NCBI RefSeq assembly: GCF_000155635.1
Contig: NZ_DS990556.1
Span: 1,233,051-1,297,050 of the forward strand
Origin: Cyanobium sp. PCC 7001
Lineage (GTDB): Bacteria; Cyanobacteriota; Cyanobacteriia; PCC-6307; Cyanobiaceae
Reading direction: 5' to 3'
DNA: 64,000 bases
Under the pieces are notes generated by a model. It was given only the letters and a program-made list of their open reading frames with translations, made no database searches and was not told the DNA's origin. The position numbers were made by a program, and so were the translations under genes. Of the stretch, positions 45,443 through 54,686 are shown piece by piece; the stretch's first letter is position 1; every line of letters begins with the position of its first letter.

Positions 45443-46261
45443 GTGCCGCTGCGCCCCGCCGACCTGGCCCGTCGCAAGCAGGCCGGCCTGCCGATCAGCA
45501 TCCTCACGGCCTGGGACGCCCTCTCCGGAGCGGTGGTGGCCGAAGCCGGAGCGGATGCCGTGCTGGTGGGTGATTCCCTGGCCATGACGGTGCTGGGCCA
45601 TGCCACCACCCTGCCCGTCACGCTCGACGAGATGCTGCACCACTGCCGGGCCACGGCCCGCGGCATGGCCAGTGTCTGCTCGCCGGGGCAGGAGCCGCTG
45701 CTGATCTGTGATCTGCCCTTTCTCAGCTACCAGTGCGCGCCCGACGACGCGGTGGCGGCGGCCGGTCGGGTGCTGAAGGAGAGTCCCGCGGCCGCCGTGA
45801 AGCTGGAGGGGGCCGAACCCGAAACCCTGGCCGTGATCGATCGGCTGGTGCGCAGCGGCATTCCGGTGATGGGCCACGTGGGCCTCACGCCCCAGGCCGT
45901 GCATCGCAGCGGCTACCGCCGCCAGGCCGCCGATGCCCCCGGCCAGCAGCGGCTGAAGCGGGAGGCCGAGGCCCTGGAGCGGGCGGGCTGCTTTGCCGTG
46001 GTGGTGGAGCACGTGCCGCCGGACGTGGCGGCCGAGCTGCGGGCCGGCCTGGCCATCCCCCTCATCGGTATCGGTGCCGGAGAGGCCTGCGACGGCCAGG
46101 TGCGCGTCACCGCCGATCTGCTGGGCCTCACCAGCCGCCAGCCCCCGTTCAGCCCACCGCTGCTGCAGGGGCGGGCCCTGGCCGTGGAAGCCCTGCGGCG
46201 TTGGCTGAGCTCCCAGAGCCATCCCACCAGACCCACAGCTCCCGCAGCACCGCATTGCTGA
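45443..46261 (+). CDS. panB: 3-methyl-2-oxobutanoate hydroxymethyltransferase
   Basis: A 272-residue TIM-barrel enzyme, first step of pantothenate synthesis, starting at GTG 45443. Conserved parts include [27 protein letters not shown] with the metal-binding aspartates, VKLEGAE, MGHVGLTPQAVH and GIGAGEACDGQV. The last 113 bases overlap the 3' end of hemW on the other strand, so the extreme C-terminus of one or both may be non-essential tail. Confidence 0.94.
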   Translation: MPLRPADLARRKQAGLPISILTAWDALSGAVVAEAGADAVLVGDSLAMTVLGHATTLPVTLDEMLHHCRATARGMASVCSPGQEPLLICDLPFLSYQCAPDDAVAAAGRVLKESPAAAVKLEGAEPETLAVIDRLVRSGIPVMGHVGLTPQAVHRSGYRRQAADAPGQQRLKREAEALERAGCFAVVVEHVPPDVAAELRAGLAIPLIGIGAGEACDGQVRVTADLLGLTSRQPPFSPPLLQGRALAVEALRRWLSSQSHPTRPTAPAAPHC

Positions 46262-47468
46262 GGGCCAGGCCCTCCGGATCGCTCAACCGCCAGCGCTCCC
46301 CCTCCTCCAGCAGCAGCCCACGGGTCATCCACGGCTCCAGCTGCCGCCGCAGCCGCCCCAGCCCCGCGGCGATCGCCATGTCATCCCAGCCCACCTGACG
46401 CAGCAGCTCGGGCAGCCGCACCCCCTCGCGGCGGCGCAGACCCACCATCAGCCGCTCATCCAAGGGCATCCCCGGGTCCACCCCGATCTCCGCCATCCCC
46501 GCCTCCCCTGCCCCTGCTTCCGCTGCGCCCGAAGTCAGCCAGGCCCGGTAGGCATCGCGGGTGCGGGGCCTGGCCTGCCGTTGGCCCCAGGGAGCGCTGG
46601 TGGCCCCCATGCCGAAGCCCCACCAGCCGGCACCGCTCCAGTACACGCGGTTGTGGCGCGAGGCATGGCCCGGCAGGGCGTGGTTGGACACCTCGTAGCG
46701 GCCGTACCCTGCCGCCGCCAGCTCCGAGCTGGTGAGCTCCATCAGGTCGGCGGCCAGATCGTCCTGCGGCAGCTCCAGCCGGCCCTGCTCCAGGCGCCGG
46801 GCAAACACGGTGCCCGGCTCGATCGTGAGGTCGTACACCGAGAGATGGGGTGCGCCGCTGCCGATCGCCTCCTCCAGCTGCTGGCGCCAGGCGGGCAGGG
46901 TCTGGCCCGGCACGGCCTGGATCAGATCCAGGCTCCAGCTGCCCAGCGCACCGCTCCGGTGGGCCTGCCGCAACCAGCCGGCCGCCTCGCGCAGATCGCC
47001 GCCGCTGTGGCGTCGGCCCAGCTGCTGCAGCACTCCGTCGTCGAAGCTCTGGCCCCCCAGGCTCACCCGGTTCACCCCCGCGGCCAGATAGCCCCGCAGC
47101 CGCTGGCGATCGAAGCTGGCCGGATCCAGTTCCAGGGTGATCTCCGCGCCGGGGGCCAGTCCGAACTGCCGCCGCAGATCCCTCACAAGCTCCCCGATCT
47201 GGGTCGGCTCCAGCAGGGAGGGGGTGCCGCCGCCGAAATACACGGTGCTGAGGGGCGTTGCCCCTGGCGCCTGGCCTATCTCACGCCGCAGCAGTGCCAG
47301 ATAGGCGTCGATCGAGGCGGCGCCGGGCTGACCGGGCGCGGGGCCGGCGCGGTCACCGAGGGGAACGATCGGGAAATCGCAATAGAAGCAGCGCCGGTGG
47401 CAGAAGGGGATGTGGAGGTAGGCGCTGCGGGGGGGAAAGGGCACGGCCGAAGGTGCGGAAGCGATCAA
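46149..47468 (-). CDS. hemW: Radical SAM family heme chaperone HemW
   Basis: A 439-residue HemW/HemN-like radical SAM protein. The cluster cysteines are Cys23, Cys27 and Cys30 in HIPFCHRRCFYC, followed by the FGGGTPSLL motif and the C-terminal HemN domain (LDERLMVGLRRREGV, DPEGLALSNAVLRELW). HemW is thought to deliver heme to respiratory enzymes rather than act as a coproporphyrinogen oxidase; lack of the HemN-specific CxxxCxxCxC fourth cysteine fits HemW. The last 113 bases run antisense through panB, giving an atypical Ala/Pro/Gly tail. Confidence 0.9.
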   Translation of the reverse strand: MIASAPSAVPFPPRSAYLHIPFCHRRCFYCDFPIVPLGDRAGPAPGQPGAASIDAYLALLRREIGQAPGATPLSTVYFGGGTPSLLEPTQIGELVRDLRRQFGLAPGAEITLELDPASFDRQRLRGYLAAGVNRVSLGGQSFDDGVLQQLGRRHSGGDLREAAGWLRQAHRSGALGSWSLDLIQAVPGQTLPAWRQQLEEAIGSGAPHLSVYDLTIEPGTVFARRLEQGRLELPQDDLAADLMELTSSELAAAGYGRYEVSNHALPGHASRHNRVYWSGAGWWGFGMGATSAPWGQRQARPRTRDAYRAWLTSGAAEAGAGEAGMAEIGVDPGMPLDERLMVGLRRREGVRLPELLRQVGWDDMAIAAGLGRLRRQLEPWMTRGLLLEEGERWRLSDPEGLALSNAVLRELWVWWDGSGSSANAAGLPRPGPAPAAAVG

Positions 47469-47550
47469 GTGCGGTTACCTCTGCCGGCCAAACCGGCCGG
47501 TTTCAGGCAAGCTGCGGTGTGGATCGCTCGGGCAGCCACGCACGGCGGGA

Positions 47551-48681
47551 ATGGTGGACTCCCTCATCCTGATCCTGTTCATGGTCTCCGGCGCCGCCGC
47601 CGGCTGGCTGGGGGTGGATCTGCTGCCGGAGAACCTGCTGGTGCAGGTGGACAACCCCGAGGGGCTGCGCACCGTGCTGGGGGGATTCGGGGCCTTCTTC
47701 GGGCTGATCGCCGGCGTGTTCTTCGGCCAGCTGCGGCGCCGGCTGACGCAGCAGGTGCGCAGCATGCCCACCGACCTGCTGATCAGCCGCGCCGTGGGGC
47801 TGATCCTCGGGCTGCTGGTGGCCAACCTGCTGCTGGCCCCGATCCTGCTGCTGCCCCTGCCCTGGGAGGTGGTGTTCGTCAAACCGCTGGCCGCGGTGCT
47901 CAGCAACGTGTTCTTCGGGGTGTCGGGCTACAACCTGGCCGAAGTGCACGGCCGCACCCTGCTGCGGCTGTTCAGCCCCGGCACCACCGAGGCCCTGCTG
48001 GTGGCGGAGGGGGTGCTGCGGCCGGCGAGCGCCAAGATCCTCGACACCAGCGTGATCATCGACGGCCGCATCCGCGGCCTGCTCGACTCGGGCCTGCTGG
48101 AGGGCCAGGTGATCGTGGCCCAGAGCGTGATCGATGAGCTGCAGGCCCTGGCCGACTCGGGCAACGCCGAGAAGCGGGGCCGCGGCCGCCGCGGCCTCAA
48201 GCTGCTCAGCGAGCTGCGGGAGCAGTACGGACGGCGGCTGGTGGTGAACAGCACCCGCTACGAGGGCAAGGGGGTGGATGACAAGCTGCAGGAGCTCACC
48301 GCGGACACCGGCGGCACCCTGCTCACCACCGACTACAACCTGGCCAAGGTGGCCGAGGTGAAAAGCCTGCGGGTGGTGAACCTCAGCGAGCTGGTGATCG
48401 CCCTGCGGCCCGAGGTGCAGCCGGGCGACGAGTTCCAGCTCAAGATCGCCCGCGAGGGCAAGGAGGCCGACCAGGGCGTGGGCTACCTCGATGACGGCAC
48501 CATGGTGGTGGTGGAGGGAGCCCGGGAGCACATCGGCGAGCGGCTGCCGGTGATCGTCACCGGCGCCCTGCAGAACCCCACCGGCCGGATCGTGTTCGCC
48601 CGCAGGGAAGCGGTGGGGCAGAGCGCCGGCGACGGGGCCGCCCCTGGCAACGGCAAGCGCAAGCCGAGGCCTCCCCGCTAG
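47551..48681 (+). CDS. PIN/TRAM domain membrane protein (YacL-like)
   Basis: A 376-residue protein: four N-terminal membrane helices (about 3-20, 42-60, 80-103, 107-125), a PIN nuclease domain (about 162-285) with acidic residues Asp165, Glu196 and Asp261, and a TRAM RNA-binding domain (about 290-350). PIN/TRAM proteins of this layout occur widely in Firmicutes, cyanobacteria and Thermus; they are thought to be membrane-bound RNases, but no substrate is established. It is followed 31 bp later by clpR. Confidence 0.9.
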   Translation: MVDSLILILFMVSGAAAGWLGVDLLPENLLVQVDNPEGLRTVLGGFGAFFGLIAGVFFGQLRRRLTQQVRSMPTDLLISRAVGLILGLLVANLLLAPILLLPLPWEVVFVKPLAAVLSNVFFGVSGYNLAEVHGRTLLRLFSPGTTEALLVAEGVLRPASAKILDTSVIIDGRIRGLLDSGLLEGQVIVAQSVIDELQALADSGNAEKRGRGRRGLKLLSELREQYGRRLVVNSTRYEGKGVDDKLQELTADTGGTLLTTDYNLAKVAEVKSLRVVNLSELVIALRPEVQPGDEFQLKIAREGKEADQGVGYLDDGTMVVVEGAREHIGERLPVIVTGALQNPTGRIVFARREAVGQSAGDGAAPGNGKRKPRPPR

Positions 48682-48712
48682 GCTCCGATCCAGTGCCTGC
48701 CAGGGTCAACGG

Positions 48713-49411
48713 ATGTCGGTGTCAGCTCCTTACTACGGCGATTCCGCCGTGCTGCGCACCCCGCCGCCCGACCTGCCCTCGCTGCTGCTCAAGGAGCGGA
48801 TCGTGTACCTCGGTCTGCCCCTGTTCAGCGATGACGAGGCCAAGCGGCAGATGGGCATCGATGTGACCGAGCTGATCATCGCCCAGCTCCTCTACCTGGA
48901 GTTCGACAACCCCGAGAAGCCGATCTTCTTCTACATCAACTCCACCGGCACCTCCTGGTTCACCGGAGATGCCATCGGCTTCGAAACCGAGGCCTTCGCC
49001 ATCGCCGACACGATCCGCTACGTGAAGCCGCCGGTGCACACCATCTGCATCGGCCAGGCCATGGGCACCGCCGCCATGATCCTCAGCGCCGGCACCAAGG
49101 GCCAGCGGGCGGCCCTGCCCCACGCCACGATCGTGCTGCACCAGCCCCGTAGCGGCGCCCAGGGCCAGGCCAGCGACATCCAGATCCGCGCCCAGGAGGT
49201 GCTGCACAACAAGCGCACCATGCTGCAGATGCTGGCGGACAACACCGGCAAGAGCGTGGAGCAGCTCTCCAAGGATTCCGACCGCATGACCTACCTCACG
49301 GCCGAGCAGGCGAAGGACTACGGCCTGATCGACCGGGTGCTCACCAGCCAGAAGGATGTGCCGGCCGGGGTGCCCCTGGCCGCCGGCCGCAGCCCGAGCG
49401 GCATCGGCTGA
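48713..49411 (+). CDS. clpR: Inactive ClpP-like subunit ClpR
   Basis: A 232-residue ClpP homologue. Aligned with the neighbouring clpP3, the catalytic serine of AASMGA is replaced: the matching segment reads [13 protein letters not shown], with Gly118 at the serine position. His143 (VLHQP) is kept. The insertion [19 protein letters not shown] is the typical ClpR signature. ClpR combines with ClpP3 into the mixed ClpP3/R protease core of cyanobacteria, essential with ClpC. Gene order clpR-clpP3 is conserved; 64 bp separate them. Confidence 0.95.
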   Translation: MSVSAPYYGDSAVLRTPPPDLPSLLLKERIVYLGLPLFSDDEAKRQMGIDVTELIIAQLLYLEFDNPEKPIFFYINSTGTSWFTGDAIGFETEAFAIADTIRYVKPPVHTICIGQAMGTAAMILSAGTKGQRAALPHATIVLHQPRSGAQGQASDIQIRAQEVLHNKRTMLQMLADNTGKSVEQLSKDSDRMTYLTAEQAKDYGLIDRVLTSQKDVPAGVPLAAGRSPSGIG

Positions 49412-49475
49412 ACCGGCAGCGATTCAACCCGTTCCTCTCCAACTCCAACTCCCACTCCCCCGCCGCCACCGAGCC

Positions 49476-50078
49476 ATGCCCATTGGCACCCCCAGCGTTC
49501 CCTACCGCCTGCCCGGCAGCCAGTACGAGCGCTGGGTCGACATCTACACCCGCCTGGGGGTGGAGCGGATCCTGTTCATGGGGTCGGAGGTGAACGACGC
49601 CGTGGCCAATGCCCTCGTGGCCCAGATGCTGTATCTCGATTCGGAGGACAGCTCCAAGCCGATCTACCTGTACATCAACTCCCCTGGGGGTTCGGTGACG
49701 GCCGGTCTGGCCATCTACGACACGATGCAGTACGTCAAGAGCGACGTGGTGACCATCTGCGTGGGCCTGGCCGCGTCGATGGGTGCCTTCCTGCTGGGCG
49801 CCGGCACCAAGGGCAAGCGGCTCGCCCTGCCCCACAGCCGCATCATGATTCACCAGCCCCTGGGCGGCACCAGCCAGCGGCAGGCCAGCGACATCGCCAT
49901 CGAGGCCAAGGAGATCCTGCGCATCAAGGACATGCTCAACCACAGCATGGCCGACATGACCGGCCAGCCCTTCGAGAAGATCGAGAAGGACACTGACCGC
50001 GACTACTTCCTCAGCGCCGCCGAGGCCAAGGACTACGGCCTGATCGACAGGGTGATCGCCCATCCCAGCGAGGCCTGA
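49476..50078 (+). CDS. clpP3: ATP-dependent Clp protease proteolytic subunit ClpP3
   Basis: A 200-residue serine protease subunit with Ser101 ([11 protein letters not shown]), His126 (IMIHQPLGG) and an aspartate near 172-176 (DTDRDYF). It forms heptameric rings with ClpR and works with ClpC. Start at the ATG at 49476, eight residues before the conserved core. Together with clpR it supplies the essential Clp core. Confidence 0.96.
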   Translation: MPIGTPSVPYRLPGSQYERWVDIYTRLGVERILFMGSEVNDAVANALVAQMLYLDSEDSSKPIYLYINSPGGSVTAGLAIYDTMQYVKSDVVTICVGLAASMGAFLLGAGTKGKRLALPHSRIMIHQPLGGTSQRQASDIAIEAKEILRIKDMLNHSMADMTGQPFEKIEKDTDRDYFLSAAEAKDYGLIDRVIAHPSEA

Positions 50079-50146
50079 ACTCGCACGGTTGGGCCAACGG
50101 ATGAGCCAACGGATGAGCAACAGGAGCGGGCCGGGCACTTGCGTAA

Positions 50147-51178
<1,032 letters not shown>

Positions 51179-51194
51179 GCCGGAGTCGGGGGCC

Positions 51195-52250
51195 ATGCGC
51201 CTCCCGTCCCTTCCCCCCGCGCTGCTCTGGGGCTCCAGCCAGGCCGGCAGCAGCCTCACCCTGGCCGCCACGGCCTGGCTGGTGAGCGGGCTCAGCCCTT
51301 CGCCCCTGATCAACAGCCTGCTGCCGGCCTTGGCCACCCTGCCCGTGCTGCTGCCCTTGCAGCGCCGTCCCGCGGGCTACGCACTGCAGCTGGCTGCGGT
51401 GCTGGCCCTGCTGGGGGCAGGCATCGGCCAGCTCAGCGGTGGCGTGCCCCGCGCCGTGCTGCTGCCGCTGTGCCTGCTGGCGGTGCTGCTGTTCGGCCTC
51501 GGGCTGGAGATGAGCCAGCTGCCCCTGCAGCGCCAGCTGCTGCGCTGGCGGGGCAGCACGATCCAGGGTCTGCGCCGGGGCACCGACCTGGGGGCGCTGC
51601 TGGGCCACCTGCTCACCGCCCTGCTGTTCCCGGCGGCGCTGCAGTTCGCGCCGGCCCTGCTGCTCCTGCTGCCCCTGGGCGTGCCCGTGGTGCGCGGGGC
51701 CGAGGCTCCGGAGGAACAGCCCCCCGCCGGCGCTGCCGCCCACGCCATTCCCTTCAGCCGCCACGCCGCCCTGCAAGGGCTGCTGTTCGGCAGCCTCTTC
51801 GCCCTGCTCCCCCTCTGGGTGCGGCAGGTGGGAGCCGGCAACTGCTTCGACTTCGGCATGGTGCTGGCGGCCTACGGGCTCGGCCGCGGCGTCACGGGGC
51901 TGCTGCCGAGCCTGGCCGGCCCCCTGCGCTACGGGCTGATGGCTGCCCTGCTGGCGCTGGGCCAGCTCACGCCCGGCTGGGCCACCGTGCTGCTGTTTCT
52001 TCCCCTCGGCGCCCTGGCCGCCGCCAGCGATGCTGCCCTGGTGGAGGCAATGGCTCAGCTGGGAGACGCCCCGTTGCGCTGGCAGGTGCTGCAGCACTCG
52101 GGGGCCATCGGCGGCCTGGCGGGCAGCCTGGGCATGGGGCTGCTCAGCCAGGCCCTGGGGCTGGGGCTGGCCCTGCCGCTGCAGCTGCTGGCCTTCCTGG
52201 CGGTGGCCTGGCCCCTGGGGCGGCAGGCGCTGCGGCCGGCCCGCCGCTGA
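51195..52250 (+). CDS. MFS-like membrane protein
   Basis: A 351-residue protein with about ten hydrophobic helices and short loops, similar in outline to small major facilitator family members. The only marked loop is near residues 165-190 (acidic and proline-rich). Substrate not identifiable. Its place between ilvC (16 bp upstream) and cbiB (3 bp downstream) suggests a co-transcribed unit; a role in cobinamide or amino-acid transport cannot be shown. Confidence 0.7.
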   Translation: MRLPSLPPALLWGSSQAGSSLTLAATAWLVSGLSPSPLINSLLPALATLPVLLPLQRRPAGYALQLAAVLALLGAGIGQLSGGVPRAVLLPLCLLAVLLFGLGLEMSQLPLQRQLLRWRGSTIQGLRRGTDLGALLGHLLTALLFPAALQFAPALLLLLPLGVPVVRGAEAPEEQPPAGAAAHAIPFSRHAALQGLLFGSLFALLPLWVRQVGAGNCFDFGMVLAAYGLGRGVTGLLPSLAGPLRYGLMAALLALGQLTPGWATVLLFLPLGALAAASDAALVEAMAQLGDAPLRWQVLQHSGAIGGLAGSLGMGLLSQALGLGLALPLQLLAFLAVAWPLGRQALRPARR

Positions 52251-52253
52251 GCG

Positions 52254-53291
52254 ATGGGCCCCGAACCGCTCGAACCGCTGCTGCCGCTGGGGGCGGTGAT
52301 CGCCGCCGCCGCACTCGACCGCCTGCTCGGCGATCCCCGCCGCTGGCTGCATCCGGTGCAGGTGATGGGCTGGCTGATCGGCCGGCTGCGGCAGGGGGCG
52401 GAGCTCTGGGCCGGCGACCGGCCGGGGCGGCTGCGCTGGGCCGGCATCGCCATCACCCTGGCGGTGGTGGGCCTGAGTGGGGCGAGCGGCTGGCTGCTGG
52501 AGACCTGGGCCAGCGGCAGTGTCCTGGGGCAGGCGGTGCTGGTGATCGCCCTGGCCAGCGCCCTGGCCGGCAGGAGTCTGGAGCAGGAGGTGCAGGCCGT
52601 GCTCGCCCTGAGTGAGGTGGAACAGCGGAATCTGGAGCCGGCCCGCCGGCGCCTGAGCTGGATCGTGGGGCGCGACACGGCGGAACTCGACCGCCGCGGG
52701 ATCCTGCGGGCCCTGGCCGAAACCGCCAGTGAGAACGCCGTGGACGGGCTGTTCGCGCCTCTGTTCTGGATGCTGGTCGGCGCCGCGCTCGGCGGACTGG
52801 TGCCCGGGGCGCCGGGTCCTCTGTGCCTGGCCTGGACCTTCAAGGCCGCCAGCACACTGGATTCGATGCTGGGCTACCGCCGCGGCCGGCTCACCTGGCT
52901 GGGCACGGCCGGCGCCCAGCTGGATGATCTGCTGGTGTGGCTGCCCTGCCGGCTGGTGGCCCTCACCCTGCCCTTGGCGGGCGGCCCAGGCCCGGTGCGG
53001 GCCTGGGGTGTGCTGCGCCGGGCCCTGCGGGACGGAGCGCCGGATCCCTCCCCGAACGCCGGGGTGTCCCAGGCGGCCTATGCCCACGTGGTGGGGGTGC
53101 AGCTGGGGGGCATCAACCGCTACGGCGGCCTTGAGAAGCCCAAGCCGCTGCTGGCCGCCGGATCACCGCCGCCGGATCAGGCCAGCGTTGAGGCCATGCT
53201 GCGACTCTCCCGGCGGCTGGAGGGTCTGTGGCTGGGAGCGGGGCTGCTCACTGGGATCCTGACCCTGTTCATCACGAAAGCTCTCAGCTGA
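52254..53291 (+). CDS. cbiB: Adenosylcobinamide-phosphate synthase
   Basis: A 345-residue membrane protein of the CbiB/CobD family, attaching aminopropanol (phosphate) to adenosylcobyric acid in cobalamin synthesis. LDRLLGDPRRWLHPVQVMGW at the N-terminus, ENAVDGLFAPLFW, GLVPGAPGPLCLAWTFKA with DSMLGYR, and SPNAGVSQAAYAHVVGVQLGG (split here in two blocks) are the family landmarks. No cobalamin riboswitch was found upstream. Ends 50 bp before a small gene. Confidence 0.93.
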   Translation: MGPEPLEPLLPLGAVIAAAALDRLLGDPRRWLHPVQVMGWLIGRLRQGAELWAGDRPGRLRWAGIAITLAVVGLSGASGWLLETWASGSVLGQAVLVIALASALAGRSLEQEVQAVLALSEVEQRNLEPARRRLSWIVGRDTAELDRRGILRALAETASENAVDGLFAPLFWMLVGAALGGLVPGAPGPLCLAWTFKAASTLDSMLGYRRGRLTWLGTAGAQLDDLLVWLPCRLVALTLPLAGGPGPVRAWGVLRRALRDGAPDPSPNAGVSQAAYAHVVGVQLGGINRYGGLEKPKPLLAAGSPPPDQASVEAMLRLSRRLEGLWLGAGLLTGILTLFITKALS

Positions 53292-53340
53292 TTGCCGTGC
53301 ATCAAGGATCTGCCGAAGCTGCTGTCACGTTGCTGGGCCC

Positions 53341-53583
53341 ATGCCGATTCGCGAACTCCTCGAAGAAGCCCTCCAGGAGCCGGACATCGGGACCACTGCC
53401 TGTTTCCGGTGGCATGCCACGCCCGTGGGCATCGCGGCCCTCTGGCATGCGGGCAAGGCGCCCACCGCTCCCCCTTACGAGGATGCGCTGAAGGAGGGAC
53501 TGCAGGTGGGCCTGGACCTCAGCCGGGAGGAACGGGAGTTTCACCAGATCAGCTCAGGACTGGTGCTGCTCTTCCACTCCTGA
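53341..53583 (+). CDS. Small hypothetical protein (80 aa)
   Basis: An 80-residue frame starting ATG 53341, MPIRELLEEALQEPDIG. It looks like a compact cytosolic alpha/beta protein with an acidic C-terminal part (DLSREEREFHQ). I do not recognise the family. Its composition is more protein-like than the overlapping minus frame. Its end overlaps the convergent YciI-like gene by 30 bases. Confidence 0.5.
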   Translation: MPIRELLEEALQEPDIGTTACFRWHATPVGIAALWHAGKAPTAPPYEDALKEGLQVGLDLSREEREFHQISSGLVLLFHS

Positions 53584-53925
53584 TCGTCCAGCGCTTTCTG
53601 ATCGTCCAGCTCTGAACCCGTCTTCACTGGCGCCGGGGCTGCCGTACACCGTGGCCCAGGCGTGCAGCGTCCAGCGCACGCAGCCCCGCCGGATCAGCGG
53701 GTCCTGGCGCACCAGAGCATCGGCCTGCTCCCAGGTGTCGGCCCAGAACAGCAGCATGCCGCCGGCCCCATCCCCATTGCAGCCGCGGCGATCGGCCCAG
53801 TAGCCGCTCACGGGCCGGTGCCCCTGCTGCTCCAGCTGGGCCAGCCAGGCGAGATGCTCCGGCACCACCGCATCGAAGCGGGATTTGGTCACGATCCCCT
53901 CCTCCAGCTTCACGAACCAGGCCAT
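53554..53925 (-). CDS. YCII-related domain protein
   Basis: A 123-residue protein starting at ATG 53925, MAWFVKLEEGIVTKSRFDAV. A YciI-type ferredoxin-like fold is suggested by HLAWLAQLEQQGHRPVSGYW, GGMLLFWADTWEQADALVRQDPLIRRG and the His/Asp typical of the family. The last 30 residues are low-complexity (SESAGRSGVEEQHQS) and may be a run-on. Function in the family is mostly unknown. Confidence 0.72.
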   Translation of the reverse strand: MAWFVKLEEGIVTKSRFDAVVPEHLAWLAQLEQQGHRPVSGYWADRRGCNGDGAGGMLLFWADTWEQADALVRQDPLIRRGCVRWTLHAWATVYGSPGASEDGFRAGRSESAGRSGVEEQHQS

Positions 53926-53987
53926 GGCCCGACCCACACGCTGCTCACCAAATCGGTGCTCACCAGGCCCGCCGACGCCGACGCCAC

Positions 53988-54206
53988 TCAGGCCTCAGGA
54001 GCCTGGTCGCTCGAGGCCGCACAGCCGGCCGGCGCCCGCAGCCCTTCGAACAGATCCCCCAGCAGGGTGGCCATCTCGGGGGGCAACGTGGCCACCGGCA
54101 CCGAATCGGCGGCCAGCACCACCATGGCGCAGGCATCCATCAGCCGGGAGGCCTCCTGGGCGTTCAACGAGACCAGGAACTGGCCGTCGCACTGGGTGAT
54201 CCGCAT
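53988..54206 (-). CDS. Small hypothetical protein (72 aa)
   Basis: A 72-residue frame from the ATG at 54206, MRITQCDGQFLVSLNAQEASRL. It seems to be a small cytosolic protein with a hydrophobic middle (ACAMVVLAADSVPVATLP) and an acidic end. I do not recognise it. A GTG three codons upstream is also possible. It lies 62 bp upstream of the YciI-like gene on the same strand. Confidence 0.55.
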   Translation of the reverse strand: MRITQCDGQFLVSLNAQEASRLMDACAMVVLAADSVPVATLPPEMATLLGDLFEGLRAPAGCAASSDQAPEA

Positions 54207-54215
54207 CACCGTCAC

Positions 54216-54561
54216 CAGGCTGCTGGAGCTGAATCCAACCTAGACACGGCACCAGGAGGGTGCCACGGGCACATCCGCGCGTAACCCAGTCGCCATGGGC
54301 TCGATTGGCGCCTGCCGCGGCACCGCCCAAGGCAACAGCCATGCCAACGGCAACCCGACAGGCACGAGCAGCGACGGGCCCCATCCTGAGAAGCGCCGTT
54401 CACGGTCTGTAATACGATTGTGACGAAGACGTTCCTCGGGCGGGCACCATCCGGTTACCGCCTTTTTCATGGGCTGCGCCCAGGGCTCTGGTCCGAACCC
54501 AGGCCTGCTCCGACCCTGGGGATCGTGACCGTCAGGCCGGGCCTTGAACAGCGGATCGAAA
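54216..54561 (+). other. Intergenic stretch, no firm gene
   Basis: About 346 bases between a small gene and tRNA-Ser. A 76-codon minus frame (54470-54240, MKKAVTGWCPPEERLRHNR with one possible membrane helix) is open but has no ribosome site or recognised relatives, so I did not call it. TGTAATACGAT at about 54407-54417 resembles an extended -10 element on the plus strand, without a matching -35. Confidence 0.4.
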
Positions 54562-54646
54562 CGGAGAGGGTGGGATTCGAACCCACGGAAGGTTGCCCTT
54601 CAAACGATTTCGAGTCGTTCGCTTTCGACCACTCAGCCACCTCTCC
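54562..54646 (-). tRNA. tRNA-Ser (CGA anticodon)
   Basis: On the minus strand GGAGAGG pairs with CCTCTCC. The anticodon loop CTCGAAA gives CGA. The long variable arm (TGAAGGGCAACCTTCC) and the TTCGAAT T-loop mark a class II serine tRNA. Discriminator is G; CCA is not encoded. Confidence 0.95.
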
Positions 54647-54686
54647 AGGTGGGAGCCCAGCGGGCCGCGGGCACTCTAAAGACCGG

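Noticed and set aside
52100-52260. Possible cobalamin riboswitch ahead of cbiB
   Set aside because: cbiB starts 3 bp after the previous gene, and no B12-box-like sequence was found.
53302-53544. 80-codon minus frame opposite the small gene at 53341
   Set aside because: The plus frame has better protein-like composition and a cleaner start; only one is likely real.
54240-54470. 76-codon minus frame with one hydrophobic stretch
   Set aside because: No ribosome site or recognised relatives; left as intergenic with a note.
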